This document shows, piece by piece, positions 1 through 5,566 of a DNA stretch of 7,674 nt. Each line of letters begins with the position of its first letter. The first letter of the stretch is position 1. This stretch comes from Gammaproteobacteria bacterium (GTDB lineage: Bacteria; Pseudomonadota; Gammaproteobacteria; Pseudomonadales; GM7GCV1). The stretch lies in assembly GCA_030830945.1 (NCBI GenBank), contig JAURLY010000230.1, forward strand, positions 1 to 7,674, in the 5' to 3' direction. The notes beneath the pieces are model-generated. The model was not told where the DNA came from. It did no database searches and saw nothing but the letters and a program-made list of their open reading frames with translations. The translations under genes and the position numbers were made by a program.

Positions 1-95
1 CCAAACTTCTCTTCCATTGCAGAAACAAGTTCAACAACGTCCATTACGCTCATTTCGGCAATAGCGTCGAGAATTTCTTCTTTAGAAAGTGCCAT
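1..95 (-). CDS. rplL: 50S ribosomal protein L7/L12, N-terminal part (cut by window edge)
   Basis: Only the first 31 codons are inside the window, reading MALSKEEILDAIAEMSVMDV and continuing through VELVSAMEEKFG. This is the N-terminal dimerisation and L10-binding helix region of L7/L12, the multicopy stalk protein that recruits translation factors to the ribosome. The ATG at 95-93 is preceded by GGAGA (minus strand, 107-103) at normal spacing. The gene lies 57 nt downstream of rplJ, the usual arrangement, in which L10 and L12 are co-transcribed and controlled by binding of the L10-L12 complex to the rplJ leader. The hinge and C-terminal domain lie outside the window. The family assignment is secure from the sequence and the neighbours. 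Confidence 0.95.
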   Translation of the reverse strand, partial: MALSKEEILDAIAEMSVMDVVELVSAMEEKF

Positions 96-152
96 GATTA
101 AGTCTCCAAAAACTAAATAAATACAAAGTGAATCTGATAATCGCTAGCCGAC

Positions 153-677
153 TTACGCCGCTTTTTGCTTGGCAACCGCATCGACCACACGAACCACGCG
201 ACCTGGAATGTCGTTGGTAGTGCGAACAAATTTGGTAACCGGAGCAAGCATGACGTTTGCCAGCATAGAGAGTGCCTGTTCTCGGGTCGGCAGCTTCGCC
301 AGGACATCGATTTTATCTTTGCCCAAAAGCTCGCCCGACACCGAAAGCGCCTTGATTTCGAATGCTTCATTATCTTTCGCAAAATCCTTGAAAAGACGAG
401 CGGCAGCGCCCGGATCTTCCATGGAAAAGCCAAAAATAGAAGGACCGACAAGGACATCCTCAACACATGAAAATTCAGTATCAGTAAAGGCACGTTTGGC
501 GAGAGAATTTTTCACCACACGTAATACCACTTTATTTTCACGAGCCTTGGCGCGCAGCTCTGTCATATTGGTCACGTCAACGCCACGAGCGTCGGCAATC
601 ACCAAAGACAATGCTGTGCTAGCAGTCTCAGCGACATCAGCAACAATTGCTTTTTTGTCTTCAAGTCCAAGTGCCAC
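153..677 (-). CDS. rplJ: 50S ribosomal protein L10 (GTG start)
   Basis: L10 is the base of the ribosomal stalk: it binds 23S rRNA and carries L7/L12 dimers. The protein of 174 aa starts VALGLEDKKAIVADVAETAS, matching the N-terminus of bacterial L10 (E. coli MALNLQDKQAIVAEV). It has the typical VVKNSLAKRA segment and the C-terminal helix that docks L12. I place the start at GTG 677-675. AGGAGT lies 7 nt upstream, whereas the in-frame ATG at 704-702 would add nine residues (MEPNPGVLL) unlike the family, and the ribosome binding site would then fall inside the coding region. The stop is TAA at 155-153. A 343-nt leader separates it from rplA and probably carries the autoregulatory L10-L12 binding site. 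rplL follows after 57 nt. The family is certain, and the GTG start is very likely. Confidence 0.95.
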   Translation of the reverse strand: MALGLEDKKAIVADVAETASTALSLVIADARGVDVTNMTELRAKARENKVVLRVVKNSLAKRAFTDTEFSCVEDVLVGPSIFGFSMEDPGAAARLFKDFAKDNEAFEIKALSVSGELLGKDKIDVLAKLPTREQALSMLANVMLAPVTKFVRTTNDIPGRVVRVVDAVAKQKAA

Positions 678-1020
678 GAGTAATACTCCTGGATTTGGTT
701 CCAATTTAAGCCCTACCTAAAGGTAGAACCACCTAAGGCGACCAATCCAGCACAATTTCAAAATATGCTGCAGGGGCTCACCATCTGCGTAGGACGTGCA
801 AATGACACAATTAAGTCTTTGGAAAACATTTCCTTGACCGGGCAAGCCCAATCGCAAAAAACTCAAAAACTCCTACGGTCTTTGACAGCCCGGACGACGT
901 GCGCCCGAACCCTCAAATTCTTTTCAACATGCCCTGATAAACATCTGCGACTTCATCAAGACATCGTCCTCGCCCGCAAACTTCAAGGCAAAGAATTGGC
1001 CGACTTACGCCGACCTAAAA
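678..1020 (-). promoter_or_regulatory. rplJ-rplL mRNA leader with probable L10-L12 binding structure
   Basis: This 343-nt stretch between rplA and rplJ has no gene I can support. An inverted repeat, cgtagga at 788-794 and tcctacg at 871-877, forms a 7-bp closing stem. The minus-strand 3' flank of that stem reads CGCAGATGGTGAGCCCC, which resembles from memory the conserved end of the gammaproteobacterial L10 leader. Inside it are a small hairpin (ggaaa/tttcc arms around 821-833) and a gggc/gccc pair at 840-849. Upstream of it is another imperfect hairpin, CGGGCG-CACGT-CGTCCG on the minus strand, near 890-907. In Gammaproteobacteria L10-(L12)4 binds such a leader and represses translation of rplJL; that this happens here is inferred from position and pairing. 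A weak -10-like TATAAC sits at the end of rplA (1029-1024), but I find no matching -35. Confidence 0.6.
685..690 (-). promoter_or_regulatory. Shine-Dalgarno AGGAGT that sets the rplJ GTG start
   Basis: The minus strand reads CCAGGAGTATTACTCGTGGC here. AGGAGT with a 7-nt spacer to GTG 677-675 is close to an ideal ribosome binding site. The competing ATG at 704 has no purine-rich element at suitable distance (its upstream reads GCTTAAATTGGAACC without a good AGGAG). Confidence 0.8.
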
Positions 1021-1713
1021 TTAGTTATAAGCAGAAACATCAACCTGAATACCAGGCCCCATAGTCGTAGACACGACCAACTTCTGCAGATAAACACCTT
1101 TAGAAGAGGCTGGTTTCAGTTTTTTCAAGTCCGCAACCAGTGCTTCAAGATTTTCCTGAAGCGCTTTGGCTTCAAAGCTAATCTTTCCGATTCCACCATG
1201 AATAATGCCGTTTTTATCTGTACGGAAGCGCACCTGGCCCGCTTTGGCATTTTTTACTGCCTCAGCTGGGTTAGGAGTTACCGTACCGGTTTTAGGGTTT
1301 GGCATCAGGCCACGAGGACCCAAAACCTGGCCCAGGGCACCAACAACACGCATGGCATCTGGCGTAGCGATAACCGTACCAAAATCGATATCGCCTGCTT
1401 TCATTTGCTCGGCGAGATCTTCCATACCAACCACATCGGCACCAGCTTCTTTGGCAGCTTCGGCGTTGTCGCCCGCAGCAAACACAGCCACGCGGACAGT
1501 TTTACCTGTGCCATTTGGCAGAGTTGTAGCGCCACGAACTACCTGGTCAGACTTGCGCGCGTCAACCCCAAGGTTAATCGCAACATCAACTGTCTCTTCA
1601 AACTTGACTGTCGAAAGCTCTTTCAGAAGCGCAGCAGCTTCGTCAAAGCTGTAGGTTTTACCAGCTTCAATTTTTTCCTGAAACTGACGAGCACGTTTGG
1701 TCAACTTAGCCAT
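1021..1713 (-). CDS. rplA: 50S ribosomal protein L1
   Basis: The 230-aa protein has the full length usual for bacterial L1 and starts MAKLTKRARQ. It contains the domain I/II signatures: VDVAINLGVDARKSDQVVRG, the GLMPNPKTGTV loop with LGPRGLMPNP, and the C-terminal TMGPGIQVDV block. L1 binds 23S rRNA helix 76-78 to form the mobile L1 stalk, which helps release deacylated tRNA. It is also the translational repressor of its own operon. The ATG (1713-1711) abuts the rplK stop codon with no gap, and its ribosome binding site GGAGGG (1726-1721) lies inside the 3' end of rplK. This predicts translational coupling and lets one L1 operator control both genes. The stop is TAA at 1023-1021. Confidence 0.98.
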   Translation of the reverse strand: MAKLTKRARQFQEKIEAGKTYSFDEAAALLKELSTVKFEETVDVAINLGVDARKSDQVVRGATTLPNGTGKTVRVAVFAAGDNAEAAKEAGADVVGMEDLAEQMKAGDIDFGTVIATPDAMRVVGALGQVLGPRGLMPNPKTGTVTPNPAEAVKNAKAGQVRFRTDKNGIIHGGIGKISFEAKALQENLEALVADLKKLKPASSKGVYLQKLVVSTTMGPGIQVDVSAYN

Positions 1714-2145
1714 TTACACACCCTCCACATTCAGGCCCATGGAACGAGCAGTACCAGCAATGGTACGAACCGCTGCATCCATATCGGCTGCAGTCAGATC
1801 TGGTTCCTTGGTTTTGGCAATCTCTTCGAGCTGGGCGCGATTTACAGTTCCAACTTTTTCTGTGTTGGGTCGACCGCTACCAGACTTAATTCCCGCCGCT
1901 TTTTTCAACAAAACAGCTGCCGGGGGAGTTTTCATTTCAAAGGTAAAGCTACGATCGCTATAAACGCTGATCACAACTGGCACAGGCAAGCCTGGCTCGG
2001 TACCCTGAGTCTGCGCGTTAAACGCTTTACAGAACTCCATAATGTTTACGCCGTGCTGACCCAGCGCCGGACCTACGGGAGGACTTGGGTTTGCCTGGCC
2101 TGCAGGTACCTGCAGTTTAATGTAGGCTTCAATTTTCTTAGCCAT
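1714..2145 (-). CDS. rplK: 50S ribosomal protein L11
   Basis: A protein of 143 aa, close to the family length (E. coli 142). It starts MAKKIEAYIKLQVPAGQANP and has the hallmark PPVGPALGQHGVNIMEFCKAFN segment of the N-terminal domain. The C-terminal rRNA-binding domain ends in TIAGTARSMGL. L11 binds the GTPase-associated region of 23S rRNA at the stalk base and is needed for RelA-dependent sensing of uncharged tRNA. The ATG (2145-2143) is preceded by GGAG at 2157-2154. The gene is followed directly by rplA, and the 103-nt space upstream contains the likely L1 operator. Confidence 0.98.
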   Translation of the reverse strand: MAKKIEAYIKLQVPAGQANPSPPVGPALGQHGVNIMEFCKAFNAQTQGTEPGLPVPVVISVYSDRSFTFEMKTPPAAVLLKKAAGIKSGSGRPNTEKVGTVNRAQLEEIAKTKEPDLTAADMDAAVRTIAGTARSMGLNVEGV

Positions 2146-2174
2146 AATAGTTTCTCCAATTGTGGGTGGTTAAC

Positions 2175-2211
2175 GCCTCCAGCAACCTGACAATCAGGCA
2201 CTTTCTTAGGC
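2175..2211 (-). promoter_or_regulatory. Probable L1 operator in the rplK leader
   Basis: Upstream of rplK the mRNA can fold into a two-tier hairpin. The outer stem pairs aggc at 2208-2211 with gcct at 2175-2178. The inner stem pairs cctga at 2186-2190 with tcagg at 2194-2198, closing a 3-nt loop, with an asymmetric internal loop between the stems. In Gammaproteobacteria L1 represses rplKA by binding a stem with an asymmetric internal loop that mimics its 23S rRNA site. The position just before rplK and the general shape fit, but I cannot confirm the exact loop consensus by eye. Confidence 0.45.
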
Positions 2212-2216
2212 TCCCC

Positions 2217-2239
2217 GCTGAATGCTTTAAGCAATCAGC
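2217..2239 (-). repeat. Inverted repeat (hairpin) between nusG and rplK
   Basis: The arms gctgaatgc (2217-2225) and gcaatcagc (2231-2239) pair over 9 positions with a single mismatch, around a 5-nt loop tttaa. There is no T-run after it on the minus strand, so it is not a classic intrinsic terminator. It could be a processing site or part of the leader fold before rplK. Confidence 0.6.
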
Positions 2240-2246
2240 ATTTATC

Positions 2247-2269
2247 AATCAGGTTTTTTCTACCTGATT
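2247..2269 (-). repeat. Perfect 8-bp hairpin spanning the nusG stop codon
   Basis: The arms aatcaggt (2247-2254) and acctgatt (2262-2269) are perfectly complementary with a 7-nt loop. The structure includes the last nusG codons and its TGA stop (2251-2249). The minus strand downstream is not T-rich, so it does not look like a terminator. A role in mRNA processing or in separating nusG from rplK expression is inference only. Confidence 0.6.
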
Positions 2270-2776
2270 AAATTCCAAATCTACCGGAGTAGATCGTCCA
2301 AAAATCGTTACGGCGACACGCAGACGACTTTTTTCATAATTCACATCTTCAACGACACCGTTGAAGTCATTAAACGGTCCATCAATAACCCGAACCATTT
2401 CGCCAGGCTCAAACAGCGTCTTGGGCCGCGGCGCTTCACAAGACTGCTCAACACGTTGAAGAATCAGGTTAGCTTCCTGTTCTGTAATCGGGGCAGGTTG
2501 ATCCGCTTTACCACCGATGAAACCCATTACCCGTGGCGTGTCTTTAACCAAGTGCCATGAGTCATCATCCAGATCCATTTGCACCAGCACGTAACCGGGG
2601 AAAAACTTCCGCTCGCTCGTGCGCTTTTGGCCGCCTTTAATTTCAACTACTTCCTCGGTAGGCACAAGAATCTCACCAAACTTGTCCTGCAGCCCACTGA
2701 GTTCGATCCGCTCGCGCAGAGCGCCCACAACTTTCTTTTCGTAGCCCGAGAAGGCGTGAATCACATACCAACGCAT
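2249..2776 (-). CDS. nusG: Transcription termination/antitermination factor NusG
   Basis: A protein of 175 aa starting MRWYVIHAFSGYEKKVVGAL, the diagnostic NusG N-terminus. The NGN domain occupies about residues 1-110, with KFFPGYVLVQM and the WHLVKDTPRVMGFIGG segment. The C-terminal KOW domain runs from about 122 (FEPGEMVRVIDGPFNDFNGV) to the end. NusG binds RNA polymerase, suppresses pausing, and through the KOW domain contacts Rho or ribosomal protein S10, linking transcription to translation. The frame stays open upstream to 2881, but the ATG at 2776-2774 is the true start: homology begins there and AGGA (2786-2783) is correctly spaced. It lies 19 nt after secE, the usual pair. The stop is TGA at 2251-2249, inside a hairpin. 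Confidence 0.97.
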   Translation of the reverse strand: MRWYVIHAFSGYEKKVVGALRERIELSGLQDKFGEILVPTEEVVEIKGGQKRTSERKFFPGYVLVQMDLDDDSWHLVKDTPRVMGFIGGKADQPAPITEQEANLILQRVEQSCEAPRPKTLFEPGEMVRVIDGPFNDFNGVVEDVNYEKSRLRVAVTIFGRSTPVDLEFNQVEKT

Positions 2777-2795
2777 AATTAGTCCTATTCGCTCC

Positions 2796-3170
2796 TCAGC
2801 CCAACAACATCGATCCCAGCCAGCCAAAGAGCGCATCCAGCCCCCAAAGCACCAGGGACATAAAAAATACAAACAAAACAACCATCAAGGTTGCTCTATT
2901 ACGCTCTACCTTCGTTGGCCAAACAACACGGCGAACTTCTGCCCTGGAGCCCTTGGCCAAATTCCAAAACCCTGCACCCTGCCTTGTTTGGACCGCAATG
3001 GCCACAGCTACTGCACCCAGCACCAAGCCACCCAGCACCCGATAGAGCAGCGATTGTTCGCTATAAATAGAGTTAGCAACAGCCACTACTGCCAGAATTA
3101 CCAGGACAAAAAGCCACTTCAGCCAATCCAGATGAAATTCTTGCGCTTCAACAGTCTGCTTTTTACTCAT
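2796..3170 (-). CDS. secE: Preprotein translocase subunit SecE
   Basis: A small 124-aa inner-membrane protein, similar in length to E. coli SecE (127 aa, three helices). Hydrophobic segments lie at about residues 16-33, 42-60 and 94-112. The conserved cytoplasmic amphipathic region between TM2 and TM3, RAEVRRVVWPTKVE (about 76-89), is the SecE signature that clamps SecY. With SecY and SecG it forms the SecYEG channel for protein export and membrane insertion. The ATG is at 3170-3168 with a purine-rich GAGAG upstream. It sits between tRNA-Trp and nusG; the secE-nusG pairing is typical of bacteria. Confidence 0.95.
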   Translation of the reverse strand: MSKKQTVEAQEFHLDWLKWLFVLVILAVVAVANSIYSEQSLLYRVLGGLVLGAVAVAIAVQTRQGAGFWNLAKGSRAEVRRVVWPTKVERNRATLMVVLFVFFMSLVLWGLDALFGWLGSMLLG

Positions 3171-3213
3171 TTAACTCTCTTCTACCTTCACTCAACACAC
3201 GGCTGATATTTTT

Positions 3214-3289
3214 TGGCAGGCCAGGAGGGACTCGAACCCCCAACACCCGGTTTTGGAGACCGGTGCTCTACCAATTGAACTACTGGCCT
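3214..3289 (-). tRNA. tRNA-Trp (anticodon CCA)
   Basis: This is a 76-nt cloverleaf on the minus strand with the 3' CCA encoded (3216-3214). The 7-bp acceptor stem pairs AGGCCAG with CTGGCCT, and the discriminator is G73, as usual for bacterial tRNA-Trp. The anticodon stem CCGGT/ACCGG closes the loop CTCCAAA, giving anticodon CCA. The T-arm contains GGTTCGAGTCC. It lies between tuf and secE, 43 nt before the secE start codon. Confidence 0.97.
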
Positions 3290-3299
3290 TTCAATCACT

Positions 3300-3329
3300 T
3301 TTTAAAGAATGACTTCGTCATCTTTAAAA
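3300..3329 (-). repeat. AT-rich hairpin upstream of tRNA-Trp
   Basis: The arms ttttaaagaatgac (3300-3313) and gtcatctttaaaa (3317-3329) pair over 13 bp with one bulged A (3309) and a 3-nt loop ttc. The stem lies between tuf and tRNA-Trp, 10 nt from the mature tRNA 5' end. It lacks the GC-rich stem and trailing T-run of a classic terminator. A likely role is as an RNase processing signal or a leaky terminator after tuf. Confidence 0.65.
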
Positions 3330-3333
3330 CTCG

Positions 3334-3360
3334 TTAAATCAGGCGCATGCCCTGATTTAA
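3334..3360 (-). repeat. Perfect 10-bp hairpin downstream of tuf
   Basis: The arms ttaaatcagg (3334-3343) and cctgatttaa (3351-3360) are perfectly complementary. They enclose the 7-nt loop cgcatgc, which is itself partly palindromic. This is the first of two adjacent hairpins after tuf. The minus strand continues CGAGTTTT after the stem, so weak termination after tuf is possible but not convincing. Confidence 0.65.
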
Positions 3361-3433
3361 CTCTAACCATACAATCTGAGAACTAATGCTCTCAAAACTC
3401 GCAAATAGCGGCATATGCCACCATTGCTATAAA

Positions 3434-4627
3434 TTACTCAACTATCTTGGCGACTACGCCCGCACCAACAGTGCGCCCGCCTTCACGAATTGCAAACCTC
3501 AAGCCCTCATCCATCGCAATTGGGGCGATGAGAGTCACTGCCATCTGCACGTTGTCACCTGGCATAACCATTTCTACACCATCCGGTAACTCGCAAGCAC
3601 CCGTTATATCTGTAGTACGAAAATAAAACTGCGGCCGATAACCGTTAAAGAAAGGCGTATGTCGACCTCCCTCATCTTTGGACAGCACATACACCTCAGC
3701 GTCAAATTTGGTATGAGGGCTAATGCTTTTAGGCTTGGCCAACACTTGACCACGCTCGACATCATCTCGCTTTGTACCACGCAAAAGAACACCCACGTTC
3801 TCACCAGCACGGCCTTCGTCAAGTAATTTACGAAACATCTCCACACCAGTGCAGGTAGTGACCTGAGTGGCGCGAATACCTACCACTTCTATCTCGTCGC
3901 CCACCTTGACAATACCGCGCTCAACACGACCGGTAACAACTGTCCCGCGCCCGGAAATCGAGAACACATCTTCGATCGGCATCAAAAACGCACCATCCAC
4001 AGCACGCTCAGGCTCAGGAATATACTCATCCAGCGTTTCCACGAGCTTTCTGACCGCAGTGGTTCCAAGCTCACCCTCATCTTCACCATTGAGCGCCATA
4101 AGCGCAGAACCAATGACGATAGGTGTGTCATCGCCTGGAAACTCGTATTGATCTAAAAGCTCACGAATCTCCATTTCGACCAATTCAATCAACTCTTCAT
4201 CGTCGACCATGTCTGCCTTATTAAGAAAGACGACAATGTAGGGAACGCCCACCTGACGCGACAAAAGAATATGCTCGCGGGTTTGCGGCATAGGGCCGTC
4301 CGCCGCACTGCACACCAGAATCGCACCATCCATTTGGGCGGCTCCTGTGATCATATTCTTTACGTAATCGGCATGGCCTGGACAATCCACATGCGCATAA
4401 TGGCGCTTTTCTGAATCGTATTCGACGTGCGAAGTGGCAATAGTAATGCCGCGCTCTCTTTCTTCGGGCGCATTATCAATGCCATCAAAAGCAATTGATT
4501 CACCACCCCAAACTTCAGCGCAAACACGAGTGAGCGCCGCAGTAAGAGTTGTCTTACCATGGTCAACATGTCCAATAGTGCCCACATTCACGTGCGGCTT
4601 GGAGCGCTCAAACTTTTCTTTTGCCAT
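3434..4627 (-). CDS. tuf: Translation elongation factor EF-Tu
   Basis: Full-length EF-Tu of 397 aa (E. coli 394). It delivers aminoacyl-tRNA to the ribosomal A site as a GTP complex. The G domain shows all motifs: G1 GHVDHGKT (19-26), effector RGITI with Thr62, G3 DCPGH (81-85) with the catalytic His85, and G4 NKAD (136-139). Domains II and III follow, with FSISGRGTVVTGRVERG, GGRHTPFFNGYRPQFYFRTT and the C-terminal REGGRTVGAGVVAKIVE. The ATG is at 4627-4625 with AGAGG (4641-4637) upstream, and the stop is TAA at 3436-3434. It follows the Thr-Tyr-Gly-Thr tRNA cluster, the tufB arrangement of Gammaproteobacteria. A second tuf copy is usual near fusA in these bacteria but cannot be seen here. 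Confidence 0.98.
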   Translation of the reverse strand: MAKEKFERSKPHVNVGTIGHVDHGKTTLTAALTRVCAEVWGGESIAFDGIDNAPEERERGITIATSHVEYDSEKRHYAHVDCPGHADYVKNMITGAAQMDGAILVCSAADGPMPQTREHILLSRQVGVPYIVVFLNKADMVDDEELIELVEMEIRELLDQYEFPGDDTPIVIGSALMALNGEDEGELGTTAVRKLVETLDEYIPEPERAVDGAFLMPIEDVFSISGRGTVVTGRVERGIVKVGDEIEVVGIRATQVTTCTGVEMFRKLLDEGRAGENVGVLLRGTKRDDVERGQVLAKPKSISPHTKFDAEVYVLSKDEGGRHTPFFNGYRPQFYFRTTDITGACELPDGVEMVMPGDNVQMAVTLIAPIAMDEGLRFAIREGGRTVGAGVVAKIVE

Positions 4628-4709
4628 GTAATTCGGCCTCTTTATCTACAGCAAAGTCATTTGCCACAGAACAAAGACCAGACGCAGATCACTACATCCA
4701 GTCAAATAA

Positions 4710-4785
4710 TGGAGCTCATAGGCGGATTTGAACCGCCGACCTCACCCTTACCAAGGGTGTGCTCTACCAACTGAGCTATATGAGC
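4710..4785 (-). tRNA. tRNA-Thr (anticodon GGT)
   Basis: A 76-nt cloverleaf with encoded CCA (4712-4710). The acceptor stem pairs GCTCATA with TATGAGC. The anticodon stem CACCC/GGGTG encloses TTGGTAA, giving GGT, which reads ACC/ACU codons. The discriminator is U73, unlike A73 in E. coli tRNA-Thr but, as I recall, like pseudomonads. It is the last tRNA before tuf, with an 82-nt spacer, equivalent in position to thrT of E. coli. Confidence 0.97.
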
Positions 4786-4805
4786 TCAAACCCATCTCTG
4801 TCAAA

Positions 4806-4879
<74 letters not shown>

Positions 4880-5167
4880 CTGCCTTCGGCCTATAACCCT
4901 ACTGGGGTCCGGCCCGATGAGCCTAAGCTCTGGCTTTATTAGCCGCTGACAGAGCTATTAAAAGCTCACAACCATGCGAGCTTTTACCTGTTTGGTGGCA
5001 GGGGTGGATTATTCGCAATCACAGATTGCTCACCCTCCGGGTCGATTCACTTCGCTCGCCGCTCAATCTCGCTGCGCGAGATTAGTCGACCACTGATTCT
5101 CACCCACCCCAATTGGGGCTCCAACCCGGCACCTGTATTAAAATATCCACAGGCACCTCTCATAATT
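4880..5167 (-). other. Long structured spacer between tRNA-Tyr and tRNA-Gly
   Basis: This is 288 nt without a supported gene, unusually long for a tRNA spacer. On the + strand it contains the hairpin agctctg/cagagct (4926-4932, 4950-4956) with an inner ggct/agcc stem. It also has an 8-bp hairpin aaaagctc/gagctttt (4960-4967, 4978-4985), a partial copy of the tRNA-Tyr 3' end (4991-5010), and an 8-bp hairpin aatctcgc/gcgagatt with a 3-nt loop (5065-5083). The last of these is flanked by gtcga/tcgac (5041-5045, 5086-5090). A 12-bp palindrome ccccaattgggg lies at 5107-5118. The open frame across part of it (5047-5250) runs into tRNA-Tyr and is not a credible gene. Confidence 0.7.
4991..5010 (-). 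repeat. Degenerate copy of the tRNA-Tyr 3' end
   Basis: The + strand tttggtggcaggggtggatt matches the 3' end of tRNA-Tyr plus two flanking bases (tttggtggtggggggtggatt at 5166-5186). There are two mismatches and one gap. On the minus strand it reproduces the 3' half of the T-arm, the acceptor 3' strand, the discriminator and CCA. It lies 175 bp downstream of the true tRNA-Tyr 3' end. No 5' part of a tRNA is present beside it. Confidence 0.7.
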
Positions 5168-5251
5168 TGGTGGTGGGGGGTGGATTCGAACCACCGAAGC
5201 TTTCGCGTCAGATTTACAGTCTGATCCCTTTGGCCGCTCGGGAACCCCACC
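5168..5251 (-). tRNA. tRNA-Tyr (anticodon GTA)
   Basis: An 84-nt class II tRNA with a long variable arm and encoded CCA (5170-5168). The acceptor stem pairs GGTGGGG with CCCCACC, and the discriminator is A73. The anticodon stem TCAGA/TCTGA encloses CTGTAAA, giving GTA, which reads UAU/UAC. The D-arm begins TTCCCGAGCGGCC. It is equivalent in position to tyrU of E. coli. Its 3' terminal sequence recurs in degenerate form 175 bp downstream. Confidence 0.97.
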
Positions 5252-5371
5252 AGTTTTTTTAGCCTCGCGCTCTCGCTGCGAGCCTGGCCGCCAATGCGGC
5301 TTAAAAAATCAGGCTGAACGCTTTAGCGCACTTTGCCCCATCATCTTTTACTGCAAAATCAAGCAGTTGAA
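5252..5371 (-). other. Spacer between tRNA-Thr(TGT) and tRNA-Tyr with long inverted repeat
   Basis: A 120-nt spacer without a gene. An extended imperfect palindrome runs from about 5254 to 5307: an outer ttttttagcc-type arm pairs with ggcttaaaaaa, with a one-base bulge. Inside are a ctcgc/gcgag hairpin and gccgc-caat-gcggc at 5287-5300. No T-run follows the stem on the transcribed strand, so it looks like a tRNA-precursor processing structure rather than a terminator. Confidence 0.5.
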
Positions 5372-5447
<76 letters not shown>

Positions 5448-5473
5448 CCAGTCCATTTCGGTTAAATTTGGAG

Positions 5474-5479
5474 ACTATA
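5474..5479 (-). promoter_or_regulatory. Candidate -10 element for the tRNA-tuf transcript
   Basis: The minus strand shows TATAGT preceded by a T-rich tract, 26 nt before the mature 5' end of tRNA-Thr(TGT). This is the expected distance for a tRNA operon promoter. No good -35 hexamer lies 16-18 nt upstream, and the discriminator CTCC is not the GC-rich type usual for stringently controlled promoters. Treat it as tentative. Confidence 0.3.
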
Positions 5480-5566
5480 AAACAGGGCCAAAAACAAGGT
5501 TTCTGGAGATCAAAACAAGAATCTATACGCTGTTAAAAAGTTGCCTGCCGAAGTGGAGGCGCGATT

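Noticed and set aside
169..720. A 183-codon open frame on the + strand opposite rplJ
   Set aside because: It mirrors the rplJ frame and is rich in Ser/Thr/Ala; there is no family similarity and rplJ is certain.
765..1064. A 99-codon + strand open frame in the rplJ leader
   Set aside because: It overlaps the leader structure and the end of rplA, has no good ribosome binding site or recognisable protein, and the leader explains the sequence.
1198..2190. A 330-codon open frame on the + strand opposite rplA, rplK and the rplK leader
   Set aside because: It is antisense to two certain ribosomal protein genes, has no recognisable domain, and its composition (many Cys, His, Asn, Phe) is that of a reverse-frame shadow.
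4960..4985. The aaaagctc/gagctttt hairpin as an intrinsic terminator
   Set aside because: The T-tract after the stem on the minus strand is only four bases within the stem itself, and co-transcribed tRNA-Gly, tRNA-Thr and tuf follow.
5047..5250. A 67-codon frame beginning MGFPSGQRDQTVNLTRKLRW
   Set aside because: This is the conceptual translation of tRNA-Tyr and its spacer, a well-known annotation artefact.
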